Below are positions 1 to 8,005 of a stretch of DNA of 64,000 nt, one piece after another. The stretch lies in the NCBI RefSeq assembly GCF_028993575.1, contig NZ_CP118615.1, positions 1 through 64,000 on the forward strand, in the 5' to 3' direction. The notes beneath the pieces were generated by a model. That model was given only the letters and a program-made list of their open reading frames with translations, did no database searches and was not told the DNA's origin. How positions within the stretch are numbered: the first letter of the stretch is position 1; each line of letters opens with the position of its first letter. The position numbers were made by a program, and so were the translations under genes. The DNA is from Micromonospora cathayae. Lineage in GTDB: Bacteria > Actinomycetota > Actinomycetes > Mycobacteriales > Micromonosporaceae.

Positions 1-68
1 AGCACTTTCTCCCCGCCGTACGGCTCGCGTGGAGCTATTCGTGGAGCTATCGAGCTACTCTCGGGCCC
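1..68. promoter_or_regulatory. Element left arm with integrase-arm-like direct repeats
   Basis: The decamer GTGGAGCTAT occurs at 29-38 and again at 41-50. The longer form GTGGAGCTATTCGTGG (29-44) recurs at 7481-7496 and, degenerate, at about 10375. The first 18 bases match the bases that directly follow the two tRNA-Arg-like ends at 7637 and 10531. I infer that position 1 lies immediately 3' of an attachment site and that the repeats could be arm-type integrase binding sites. The outer junction is outside the window. Confidence 0.45.
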
Positions 69-1544
69 GTGGCAGGGACGAAGCGGCAACGCGGCGAGAT
101 CATGACGCTCCCCAGCGGGTCACTCAGGGTGAGGGTCTACGCAGGCGTCGACCCGCTCACCGGGAAGCGGCACTACCTCACCGAGACGGTCCCGGCGGGT
201 CGGAACGCCCAGCGGGAGGCCGAGAAGGTGCGGACCCGCTTCCTCAACGAAGTCGACGAGAAGCGCAATCCGCGCACCCGAGCGACACTGAACCAACTGC
301 TCGACAAGTGGCTCGACGTCGCCGACATCGAACCGACCACCCGCATGGGCTACGAGAACAAGCTGAACAAGCACGTCCGGCTGGTGCTCGGCAAGCTGTC
401 GCTGAATCGGCTCGACGCCGAGACGCTCGAATCCTTCTACGCGAGCCTGCGCCGCTGCCGGGACTGGTGCGGTGGCAAGGCGTCCGTGACGCACCGGGTG
501 GCCGGCGAGCACCCCTGCACCGCGAGATGCCGGCCGCACGTGTGCAAGCCGCTCAGCCCGTCCTCGGTGCGGCAGATCCACTGGATACTGAGTGGTGCGC
601 TGAGTCGGGCGGTGCGGTGGCGGTGGATCGCCATCAACCCCGCTGCACAGGCTGAACCACCCGCCGCGCCGCACCCCGACCCGCAACCACCGAACCCGAC
701 CGACGCTGCCCGCATCATCACCGAGTCGTGGCGTGACCCGGACTGGGGCGCACTGGTATGGCTCGCCATGACCACCGGCGCCCGGCGCGGCGAACTAGCC
801 GCCCTGCGCTGGCATCACCTCGACCTGGCCGCCGGTGTGCTGACCCTCCGGCGAAGCGCCTACCTCGACGCCAACGGTGGGTTGCAGGAGAAGGACACCA
901 AGACCCACCAGCAACGACGGGTCGCCCTCGACCCCGAAACGGTCGACGTACTCACCGAGCTGCACGCCCGGTACGTCGACCGCCTGGAGCAGCTCGACGC
1001 GACAGCCGACCCGACGGACTACGTCTTCTCCCCCGAGCCCGACAACAGCCGCGGCTACCGCCCTGACACCATCACCCAGCGGTACGGACGACTCGCCAAG
1101 CGCCTCGGCATCGACAGCCACATTCACGCCCTACGCCACTACTCGGCCACCGAGCTGATCAATGCCGGTGTCGACGTGCGTACCGTCGCCGGCCGGCTCG
1201 GCCACGGGGGTGGTGGTACCACCACCCTCCGGGTCTACGCCGCGTGGCTGTCGGAATCCGACCAGCGGGCCGCCGGCACCCTCGCCGCCCGGATGCCCTC
1301 CCGCCCGACGTCGCCCACCCTGCCGAGCAGCCCGTACAGGGTCATTGCTGAGGAACTACGAGAGCAGATCCGCACCGGGAGCCTCAGGCCGGGCGACCCG
1401 CTTCCCACGGTCGCCGAGCTGGCTGCGGCGCATGCTGTCTCGGTCGGTACCGCTCACCGTGCCGTGGCTTCTCTGACAGCAGACGGCCTCGTCAGCGTTA
1501 CGCGGGGTCGCCGGGCGACCGTAGCAGGACAGCGCGACGGGTAA
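69..1544 (+). CDS. Tyrosine recombinase/integrase with C-terminal GntR-type wHTH
   Basis: Site-specific integrase of 491 aa starting at GTG. The N-terminal arm/SAM-like region spans about residues 15-190 and includes a Cys/His-rich insert (C130, C134, C150, C154, C159), possibly metal-binding. The catalytic domain spans about 210-400: R239 in TGARRGEL, K278 in KDTKTH, H353 and R356 in HALRHY, H379 in LGHG, and the nucleophile Y390. All six catalytic positions are intact, so it could be active. Residues 421-487 form a GntR-like winged helix (GDPLPTVAELAAAHAVS), which is not part of the minimal integrase fold and could give DNA targeting or autoregulation. It sits at the left edge of a tRNA-Arg-associated island. 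The family is certain; the role of the tail is inferred. Confidence 0.93.
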   Translation: MAGTKRQRGEIMTLPSGSLRVRVYAGVDPLTGKRHYLTETVPAGRNAQREAEKVRTRFLNEVDEKRNPRTRATLNQLLDKWLDVADIEPTTRMGYENKLNKHVRLVLGKLSLNRLDAETLESFYASLRRCRDWCGGKASVTHRVAGEHPCTARCRPHVCKPLSPSSVRQIHWILSGALSRAVRWRWIAINPAAQAEPPAAPHPDPQPPNPTDAARIITESWRDPDWGALVWLAMTTGARRGELAALRWHHLDLAAGVLTLRRSAYLDANGGLQEKDTKTHQQRRVALDPETVDVLTELHARYVDRLEQLDATADPTDYVFSPEPDNSRGYRPDTITQRYGRLAKRLGIDSHIHALRHYSATELINAGVDVRTVAGRLGHGGGGTTTLRVYAAWLSESDQRAAGTLAARMPSRPTSPTLPSSPYRVIAEELREQIRTGSLRPGDPLPTVAELAAAHAVSVGTAHRAVASLTADGLVSVTRGRRATVAGQRDG

Positions 1545-1642
1545 CCGCTGGACAAGCCAACTGGGGCACTTCAAGCCTCTGATGGCAGCGGCTCAAGTTC
1601 GCCCACCTCGCTAGCTTTTCCCCGCCCTACAAGAAAGCTATT

Positions 1643-2986
1643 GTGACCGGGCCACAGATCGCTGTATCCCGGAAACAGGTGAGCCTCCACGTGGATCTGG
1701 TTGATGAGTTCATTGCTCGATACACCAAGGAATACGACTTTTACGAACAAGCCGGGCGGATCGCCGCAAGGGAGTTGGAGTCCACTCTCCAAGCTGCCGG
1801 CATACGGTCGATCGTAACCTATCGGGCAAAGTCGATCGATCGACTCCGAGATAAGTGCCGCCAACGGGAACAGAAAAAGGGAAAATATCAAGACGTCGAA
1901 AAGATCTTCGATGATATCGTTGATTTGGTGGGAATTCGAGTAGCACTGTACTTCCCGGCTGAGCAAAATCAGGTCGATGGGATCATCAGGAGGCTATTCA
2001 CTATCCTAGGCATCAAGAACTTCCCCGAAAGCAGCGCACTACGGAATGGCAAACGATTCAGCGGCTACTCGGCGACTCACTACCGGGTACAGCTAAGGGA
2101 ACAAGATCTGAACGAAACCGACAAGAGGTATGCAATCGCACGAATTGAAGTTCAGGTTGCATCGGTACTTATGCACGCATGGTCAGAGGTCGAACATGAC
2201 CTGGTGTACAAGCCCCTAGCCGGCGATCTTTCAGAGGACGAACTAGCAATTCTGGATCAACTCAATGGCCTAGTCCTGGCAGGCGAAATTGCCCTAGAAA
2301 GACTCCAAAAGGCTGGCGAGGCCAGGGTTACAAATAGTGGTCGCAAGTTTGCGAATCACTACGACCTAGCGGTCCACCTATTAGGCCGCGTGCCAGAAGG
2401 GTTGAACCGACCGGTTAATGATGCCGGCCTAGGGCGAGTCGATCTCCTATTCGATCTAATCGCGCTCCTCAACGTGGACACGCCAGAGCAACTCTCTCCT
2501 TACCTAGGTGCCTTACACAATGACCTCGAAACTCGCCCTCTAGCAGAGCAGATTATTGACGCCATCCTGGCCGAAAAGCCTGACCGGTACGGGGCCTACC
2601 AAACAATTCGACAGAATAGGCGAGCGGCCTTCTCTGACGCGAAAGCCGACAGCAATGGCACCGCCACCCAAATCGGCAGCTTTCTCATGCACTGGATAGA
2701 GCTAGAGCACCTCATGAGAGATATCGGCCCACAATTGGGGCTCCACAGAAATCTATTGCCTCAAGGTCGACACTTGAGACAAAGCGGCCTACTTCCAAAA
2801 GAAATGGTCGTAGAGTACGACCGTATACGCCAGTTGCGCAATCATCTCGTGCACGGCTTTGAGCCCGCCTCAGCCGTACAACTCGAGGAGGCATCTCAGC
2901 GGCTTCAAGAGGTCACCGCTGAGATCCGCAGAAGGTTGGAGAACTTCAAAGATGGAGAATCCGGCGAAAGCCAGTCCACGAAGTAA
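1643..2986 (+). CDS. RelA/SpoT-domain protein with HEPN-like C-terminus
   Basis: 447 aa, GTG start. Residues 20-190 match the RelA/SpoT (p)ppGpp-synthetase fold: R61-x-K63-S64 in the first motif, D94 in DLVGIR, GYSATHYRV (141-149), and E169-V-Q171 followed by HAWSEVEHDL (178-187), which corresponds to the family HAWxELEH block. The catalytic residues therefore look intact. There is no HD hydrolase, TGS or ACT domain, so this is a solitary small-alarmone-synthetase type. Residues 330-440 form a helical domain with RQLRNHLVHG, giving R399-N400-x3-H404, the R-x4-H motif of HEPN nucleases; many HEPN-like domains are not nucleases. Base composition is clearly more AT-rich than the neighbours, indicating recent transfer. 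It lies directly after the island integrase. A defence or abortive-infection role is my inference; no antitoxin gene is visible beside it. Confidence 0.8.
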   Translation: MTGPQIAVSRKQVSLHVDLVDEFIARYTKEYDFYEQAGRIAARELESTLQAAGIRSIVTYRAKSIDRLRDKCRQREQKKGKYQDVEKIFDDIVDLVGIRVALYFPAEQNQVDGIIRRLFTILGIKNFPESSALRNGKRFSGYSATHYRVQLREQDLNETDKRYAIARIEVQVASVLMHAWSEVEHDLVYKPLAGDLSEDELAILDQLNGLVLAGEIALERLQKAGEARVTNSGRKFANHYDLAVHLLGRVPEGLNRPVNDAGLGRVDLLFDLIALLNVDTPEQLSPYLGALHNDLETRPLAEQIIDAILAEKPDRYGAYQTIRQNRRAAFSDAKADSNGTATQIGSFLMHWIELEHLMRDIGPQLGLHRNLLPQGRHLRQSGLLPKEMVVEYDRIRQLRNHLVHGFEPASAVQLEEASQRLQEVTAEIRRRLENFKDGESGESQSTK

Positions 2987-2995
2987 ACTAATCCG

Positions 2996-4032
2996 ATGCG
3001 CTTGCTGGTGCTCGGCGGAACGTGGTTCGTAGGCCATGCGGTTGTCACGGCTGCCCTCAATGCAGGGTGGGATGTGACACGACGTTCAACCGGGGCACCT
3101 CCGGGCCGGACGTCAACGGCGTTCGCGCATTCCGGGGTGACCGGACACGGTCGGCCGACGTCGACGCCCTAGCTGACGTCGGGCCATGGGATGCCGTGGT
3201 GGATACCTCTGGCTACGTCCCGAGGAACACCCTCGACGTGGCCCGCGCGCTGGCTCCCGTCGCTGGCCGGTACGTCTTCATGTCGACGGTGAGCGTCTAC
3301 CGGGACTGGCCGGTGAAGCCGCTCAGCGAGGAATCCGAGGTGCTGTACGGTCCGCCCGATGCCGGGCCGGACTACGGCAGCGACACGGAGGACGGGCCGA
3401 CGCAGTACGGCTACCAGAAGTCGGGGTGCGAGGCTGCCGCACTGGCCGCGTTCGGCCCAGACCAGACGACGGTCCTACGGCCCGGTGTGGTGCTCGGCCC
3501 GCGCGAGTACGTCGGCCGGCTGCCCTGGTGGCTGCGCCGGGTCGCTGCCGGTGGGACGGTTCTCGCGCCGGGTTCGCCGGACCGGACGATTCAGCCCGTC
3601 GACGTCCGCGACCTGGCCGCGTTCGCCTTGCGTACCGCCGCCGAGGGAATCTCGGGTGCGTTCAACGTCTGCGCTCCCGTCGACGGGGCCACGTTCGGGG
3701 AGCTGCTTACCGCGTGCGCCGTCGCGACCGGTGCCGCACCGCGGTTCGAGTGGGTGCCGGATGACGTGCTCCTCGACCAGAGCGTACGGCAGTGGTCAGA
3801 GTTGCCGCTCTGGCGCACCTTCGAGGGAGTCTGGCGGGTCGACGCCGCCCGCGCGCACCGCGCCGGCCTGCTCTGTCGGCCGCTGGCCGACACCGTCGCC
3901 GACACCTGGCGGTGGATAGTCGAGACCGGCGAAATGAGCACCCACGACCGGGCCACCGAGATCGGGCTCAGCAGCGACAAGGAAGCACGGGTGCTCGCCG
4001 CGTGGCGAACGTCAAGAAAGCGGACGGGCTGA
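2996..4032 (+). pseudogene. NAD-dependent epimerase/dehydratase family protein, frameshifted
   Basis: An ATG at 2996 opens MRLLVLGGTWFVGHA, a perfect Rossmann dinucleotide-binding start (GGTxxxG). The rest of the protein continues in a different frame from about 3082 (TFNRGTSGPD...). The shift near 3080 is equivalent to two extra bases or one missing. After it follow the YVFMSTVSVY strand, the YGYQK catalytic pair (Tyr and Lys) and the C-terminal substrate region. The gene is a paralogue of the intact reductase-like gene at 46245-47246. Unless the shift is a sequencing error, the protein lacks its NAD-binding strand. A GTG at 3022 could start a shortened protein, but that would leave out the nucleotide-binding motif. 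Confidence 0.75.
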
Positions 4033-4215
4033 CGTTTCCGCGAGCCAGACGGAGATACGTTCGGCGAGCTGCTGCGCTTCCGAGTCGTCACGCCACGCTG
4101 GCGTGGTCAGCAGCCGCCCGACCTTCTCCAGTCGCCCGGTCAACGACACGTTCCGCTTCTGCGCCGGCAGGTCGAGAACGCCTTGCAACGCTTCGGCCGC
4201 GCCGTCCCGGTCGTG
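4012..4215 (-). pseudogene. C-terminal fragment of a helical (HTH-regulator-like) protein
   Basis: The reverse strand from about 4215 to the stop at 4012 reads as an amphipathic helical tail (EALQGVLDLPAQKR, then LTGRLEKVGRLL, then AQQLAERISVWLAE). This resembles the C-termini of actinomycete XRE/TPR-type regulators. Upstream of about residue EALQG the frame becomes the antisense of the primase fragment, so the gene seems broken at roughly 4200-4215. It overlaps the last bases of the epimerase pseudogene. The family call rests on style only. Confidence 0.35.
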
Positions 4216-4893
4216 CATGCGTCGCGGAACATCGCCACCGTCAACGACCGGCTGTGGATGGCCACCGGCAACAACCTCCAGGTCGGTGGCGACATGGCCT
4301 CCCGCACGGTCCGGGTGCACCTCGACCCGAACATGCCCCACCCCGAACTCCGCGACCAGTCCGGTTTCGGCATCCCGCACCTCGACCAGTGGATCACCGT
4401 CCCGGCGAACCAACTCACCGTGCTGTGGCACCTCCTGGTCCTCGTGCTCGACTGGACCCGCCACGGCGCACCCCGCATCACCGGCGTGTCGATGCGGCAG
4501 TTCACCCCGTGGGCGCAAGCCCTCGGCGGATTCCTCGCCCACCACGGCATCGATGGATTCCTGTCCAACGCCGCCGAGGTCAAGGGAATCGATGAAGACG
4601 AAACGCGCTGGCGCGCGTTCCTCACTACCTGGCACGAGCGCCACGGCGGTCGGGCTCTCACCGCCGCTGACCTACGCCGCGACGCAGAACCCACCCACAT
4701 CGGCAGCGACATCCACGACCCGTGGGAAGGGCAGTTCATCACCACCAGCGCCGGACGCCTACCCAACCCGCTGCAACTCGGCCGACTCCTCACCGGACAG
4801 GCCGGACGGTGGCGCGGCAACCACGTCCTACGGGCCGGCAAACACGAACGCGGCAACCGGGCCGTGTTCTGGGTCGAACGCCACGACACCTGA
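4200..4893 (+). pseudogene. C-terminal part of a P4-type primase/helicase
   Basis: The reading frame contains RLWMATGNNLQVGGDM, then RTVRVHLDPN, then GIPHLDQWITV. This is the region after Walker B in phage P4-like primase-helicases (the ATGNN sensor and the GD-x3-R segment with its arginine), followed by the usual winged C-terminal domain (FTPWAQALGGFLAHHGIDGFL). No AEP primase, Walker A or Walker B can be seen upstream; the sequence instead runs into a reverse-strand fragment at about 4200. Only the last ~230 of roughly 700-900 residues remain. Such proteins replicate integrative elements, so this is a replication module remnant of the island. An ATG at 4183 exists but does not restore the missing motifs. 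Confidence 0.65.
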
Positions 4894-4904
4894 AACCCGC
4901 TGGA

Positions 4905-5130
4905 CCATCTCGGCAACTCGGCAACTCGGCGGAACCGGCCAGCTAGCAGGGCAAACAGCCTGCCGAGATCCGGTTGGTAGACCGGTATCGATCTCGGCAA
5001 CTCGGCATCTCGGCAACCGGTCTGCCGAGATGAACGCCGGTTGCCGAGATGGAACAGCGAACCCTCAACGATCTCGGCACACGTTTCCCCAGCTCAACGG
5101 CACCTTTGCCGAGATGCCGAGATGCCGAGA
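4905..5130. repeat. Cluster of CTCGGCA / TGCCGAG short repeats
   Basis: About 13 copies of the core CTCGGC or its complement GCCGAG lie within 220 bp. Tops are at 4909, 4918, 4926, 4993, 5001, 5009 and 5073; complements are at 4961, 5023, 5042, 5107, 5115 and 5123. Several are spaced exactly 8-9 bp, and the two orientations could form hairpins. The position just after the primase/helicase tail suggests iteron-like sites of the element's replication origin, or a protein-binding array. Function is inferred. Confidence 0.6.
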
Positions 5131-5512
5131 TGGTTCAGCCCTCCCCACAACAACCACCGAGCAGCCGGAGCAGCACTCCAGGAGCATGACGGCTCGCTTG
5201 CAAGCTCTACGCGCTCTGTTCGGGAACTTCTCGTCGCGTTAGTTCAGACCGAGGCTTCACGGAGAGTGACGTTCCTCGCCGCCAATACACCGTTGATCGC
5301 TGGCGCTGCCGACGCTTCGACACGCCGCCCTTCAAACCCTGAGGATCGGTCCTGGGCGTTGTAGACGATTACTGGACACATCGACCATCACAGCGATCTT
5401 CCAGAAGGTGACACTCTACGCACTTTCCCTGCCGCAACCAGCGCCAACGCAGCGCTACACTCTCGTCACCCAGAGGGTTAATTCTGGCACCCAAGTAAGG
5501 AAGGATCAAGCC

Positions 5513-6130
5513 GTGAAGAAGTTCGGCCAGTCTTCCACATTGGCCTCAGTCGTTCTATTGTCGCTTTTCGCAACGTCCGGATGTACCACCACAGAGGAAC
5601 CACCATCAAAAGAAACCACACCCTCATCAACATCATCGGCAGGACCCTCGCGTTCAGGTACTGCGGATATCCTCGTATCCCTTGAGCGAAAGGCTGCGTA
5701 CGAAGTACCCACCAGGGACCAGGAGATCATTGCAGACGGCGCTCTTGTCTTCAAGAACTCTTCCGACGCCCCAATTCGAATCAAAAGAGTGGAGCCCGTG
5801 CTTGGGGTTGGCGGTAACGGCTTGGATGTGGTGGGCATAAAGGTCGCCCCGCTTCGAAGCCCTACCGACGAACCGGTAGGCATACAGAGAAAGTTTCCCC
5901 CAAACAAGTCCGTGGCGGAACGCTGGCAGGATGCAGCGGGCGCAACGATCGAGCCGGAGGACATCGTTACCGCTTATGAACTCATAATCGGCTTCCGCGT
6001 CCAGGCAGGCACCCATCGCATCGTCGACGTGCGAATCGAATTCGAAGCGAACGGTTCCACCACCCAGACAGAACTCAGTCACGATCTGACCTTGTGCCGA
6101 ATGGCAACCTCCTCAAGCACTACATGCTGA
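5513..6130 (+). CDS. Putative lipoprotein of unknown function
   Basis: 205 aa from the GTG at 5513, chosen because AAGGAAGG lies about 6 bases upstream and the product begins with a typical signal (VKKFGQSS, then a hydrophobic stretch, then the lipobox-like ATSGC). The Cys is followed by a Thr/Ser/Glu/Pro-rich spacer of ~30 residues, then a globular part with beta-strand-like segments (GALVFKNSSDAPIRIKRVEP). Likely anchored on the outer face of the membrane. No family is recognised. Codon use is less GC-biased than the chromosome to the right. It lies ~30 bp upstream of another exported protein, so the two may be co-transcribed island cargo. Confidence 0.7.
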   Translation: MKKFGQSSTLASVVLLSLFATSGCTTTEEPPSKETTPSSTSSAGPSRSGTADILVSLERKAAYEVPTRDQEIIADGALVFKNSSDAPIRIKRVEPVLGVGGNGLDVVGIKVAPLRSPTDEPVGIQRKFPPNKSVAERWQDAAGATIEPEDIVTAYELIIGFRVQAGTHRIVDVRIEFEANGSTTQTELSHDLTLCRMATSSSTTC

Positions 6131-6160
6131 CAGCCCTTCGTCCACCCCAGGGAGAAGACC

Positions 6161-6748
6161 ATGCTCAAAAGAGCCAGCGCCGCTCTTCTGACGACTGCGG
6201 TAGCGACCGCCCTAGCCTCGGCGATTGCCCCCGTAATGCCTGCCGCAGCGTCCCCCGCTCCGGCTCCCTTAGCTTGTCCAATAGAGGAAACCTACGACCC
6301 CACCTCTCTCACCAAGGGCTGGTTCGCGTCCGCTGCTACCAGCGCCTGGCTCGCGGGACCAGGTACGATTTCTTACGCCGAATCAGAGGCCGCTTCGTTC
6401 TCGGGAACGTTCTCGGTTAGCTGGACGTTTAGCGCGAGCGCGGTCTGGGCTTCGGTTAGCACCGAGTACAGCGTGGCCCTAACGGCCTCAACCACTCACA
6501 CGAAGCAGTGGGCTTACACCAAGCCCGTTCCCTCGGGAGCGACAGCACGCGCTGTGGTCCATAAGCGCGGAGCGAAGTACAACTTCAACAAGCACCGCCT
6601 GAACTCCGACTGCTCGACTAGCAGCTACTATAACGGGTCGGGAAGTCACCCATATGTTGCCAACTCGCTTTCCGAGTACTGCATTGCCCTGGACACCTAC
6701 CCAGCGACCGATTTCCAGGCAACTACAGGCGCCTGCACCGATCACTAA
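6161..6748 (+). CDS. Secreted protein of unknown function
   Basis: 195 aa with a Shine-Dalgarno GGGAGAAG before the ATG. The Sec signal peptide is residues 1-31 (KR, then an Ala-rich core, then AAAS). The mature part is Ser/Thr/Ala-rich with alternating patterns (SFSGTFSVSWTFSAS, VSTEYSVALTAST), which look like beta-strands, and four cysteines (about C39, C150, C172, C192) that could form two disulfides. Similar strand-rich exported proteins of unknown role are common in actinomycetes. It follows the lipoprotein gene by 30 bp. Confidence 0.75.
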   Translation: MLKRASAALLTTAVATALASAIAPVMPAAASPAPAPLACPIEETYDPTSLTKGWFASAATSAWLAGPGTISYAESEAASFSGTFSVSWTFSASAVWASVSTEYSVALTASTTHTKQWAYTKPVPSGATARAVVHKRGAKYNFNKHRLNSDCSTSSYYNGSGSHPYVANSLSEYCIALDTYPATDFQATTGACTDH

Positions 6749-7480
6749 TCGAAATGGCTCATAGAATCGGCGTCTAGCACCTACGTCATGGGCTCCAGCC
6801 GCTTTGACTCCCAGGCAAACGCTCATAACGTATGGCTGAGCTTCGCCAAGCTACTCTTCAGGCTACTCCCAACCAACGAATTAGACGATTCGCCATCCCG
6901 TTCACCGTCGAACCGCACTCCTATGGAGCGGATCGCCGATCGGCCGGACAGCCACGCCAAGACGGTCCTGACGGCTGGAAGGACACTGGCGCTCCGGGCG
7001 ATGGTCTGCTCGGCTCGCTCTGATCGACGGTGGACGGGATGGCTACCGTCCAAACCACGGACCGCAGGCCGCCGACGTGTCCCGGCCACCCTGAAAACCG
7101 GAACGCCGATGCCGGAGGCGCAACGACCGCATCCCCGGCATCGGCCCGGTGCGTGACCGTCTACGCGCCGCGGCACGACACAGGGGTGGTCGGCCGCGCG
7201 TCCAAGCCGGGCTGCCAGCCAAGCACCCATTGGAGACGGCCTGCCATCCTGCAGCGGCCGACCGTCCCACCCGCTGTCTGCGCCAGCCGCCGGGCGTGGC
7301 CGGAGCCGGAGCCGTCAGCGGAGCGACGGGCGCGTCCAGGCTGTGGCTCGGGCGGCCCGTTCAGGGCCGGCTTGAGAAGCTACATAAGCCTGAACCGCAG
7401 CGGCTCACCTCCCGGGAGGGCGGAGGATCACAGCTAGTCACCAATATGGAGACCCCCGGACCACATCTTCTTAGCCGCCC
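6749..7480. other. Gene-poor island stretch
   Basis: No open frame here has a convincing start, Shine-Dalgarno site or recognisable motif; the frames that exist are low-complexity and overlap one another on both strands. It probably holds decayed element sequence. Confidence 0.5.
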
Positions 7481-7637
7481 GTGGAGCTATTCGTGGTGCG
7501 AAATGCGGGCCATCGGGGAAGCCAGAGACGACCAGAGCACGGGTTTGCGCAGCTAGCGAAGCTGGTGAAGCCAGGGAGTGGAACGTGAACGCCACTTCTA
7601 ATCCCAAGGCCGCAGGTTCGAATCCTGCCAGGCGCAC
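7481..7637 (+). repeat. Right-arm repeat, copy 1
   Basis: This ~157-bp segment begins with the same 16 bases seen at 29-44 and ends in a tRNA-like 3' half. A diverged copy lies at 10374-10531; aligned blocks include TTTGCGCAGCT, GTGAAGCCA and GATCCCA/AATCCCA. I interpret both as right ends of integrated elements. Confidence 0.65.
7592..7637 (+). other. tRNA-Arg(UCU)-like 3' half (attR candidate)
   Basis: The segment has an anticodon-loop-like CTTCTAA, a variable region, a perfect T-arm (GCAGG / TTCGAAT / CCTGC at 7612-7628) and an acceptor end GGCGCAC. The 5' half of a tRNA is absent, so it is not a functional tRNA gene. It is the usual core left when a tyrosine integrase recombines into a tRNA 3' end. 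The isotype is judged from the loop and acceptor only. Confidence 0.65.
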
Positions 7638-7654
7638 AGCACTTCCCCCAGCCG

Positions 7655-7899
7655 AACGAACCTGACCGACGCCGCCCGCATCATTACCGAGTCGTGGCGC
7701 GCCCCGGACTGGGGCGCGCTGGTCTGGCTAGCCATGACCACCGGCGCTCGGCAGGGCGAGCGGGCCGCCCTGCGGTGGCATCACCTCGACCTGGCCGCCG
7801 GCCCGCTCAACCTCCGACGGAGCGCCTACCTCGACGTCGACGGCGAGCTACCAGAGAAGGGCACCAAGACCCACCAGCAACGGCGCGTCGCCCTCCATT
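7655..7899 (+). pseudogene. Integrase fragment (catalytic-domain N-half)
   Basis: About 80 codons align with residues 208-287 of the integrase at 69-1544 (TDAARIITESW, GALVWLAMTTGAR, LRWHHLDLAAG, KTHQQRRVAL) with scattered substitutions such as ARQGERA for ARRGELA. It ends abruptly after RVAL and has no N-terminal domain, no HxxR and no Tyr. It lies directly after the tRNA-Arg-like end, where the integrase of a second, inner element would sit. Confidence 0.85.
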
Positions 7900-8005
7900 G
7901 ACCCATCTTGCGCACTGCATCGGGCACGGACCGGGCACGCGGCAGACAATGGCCCGGCGTCCGCGAGGGCCTTAGCCAGGTCTCCGTCGTATGTAGTGTG
8001 CGGAA

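Noticed and set aside
7592..7637. Functional tRNA gene
   Set aside because: Only the anticodon loop, T-arm and 3' acceptor are present; the D-arm and 5' acceptor strand do not match.
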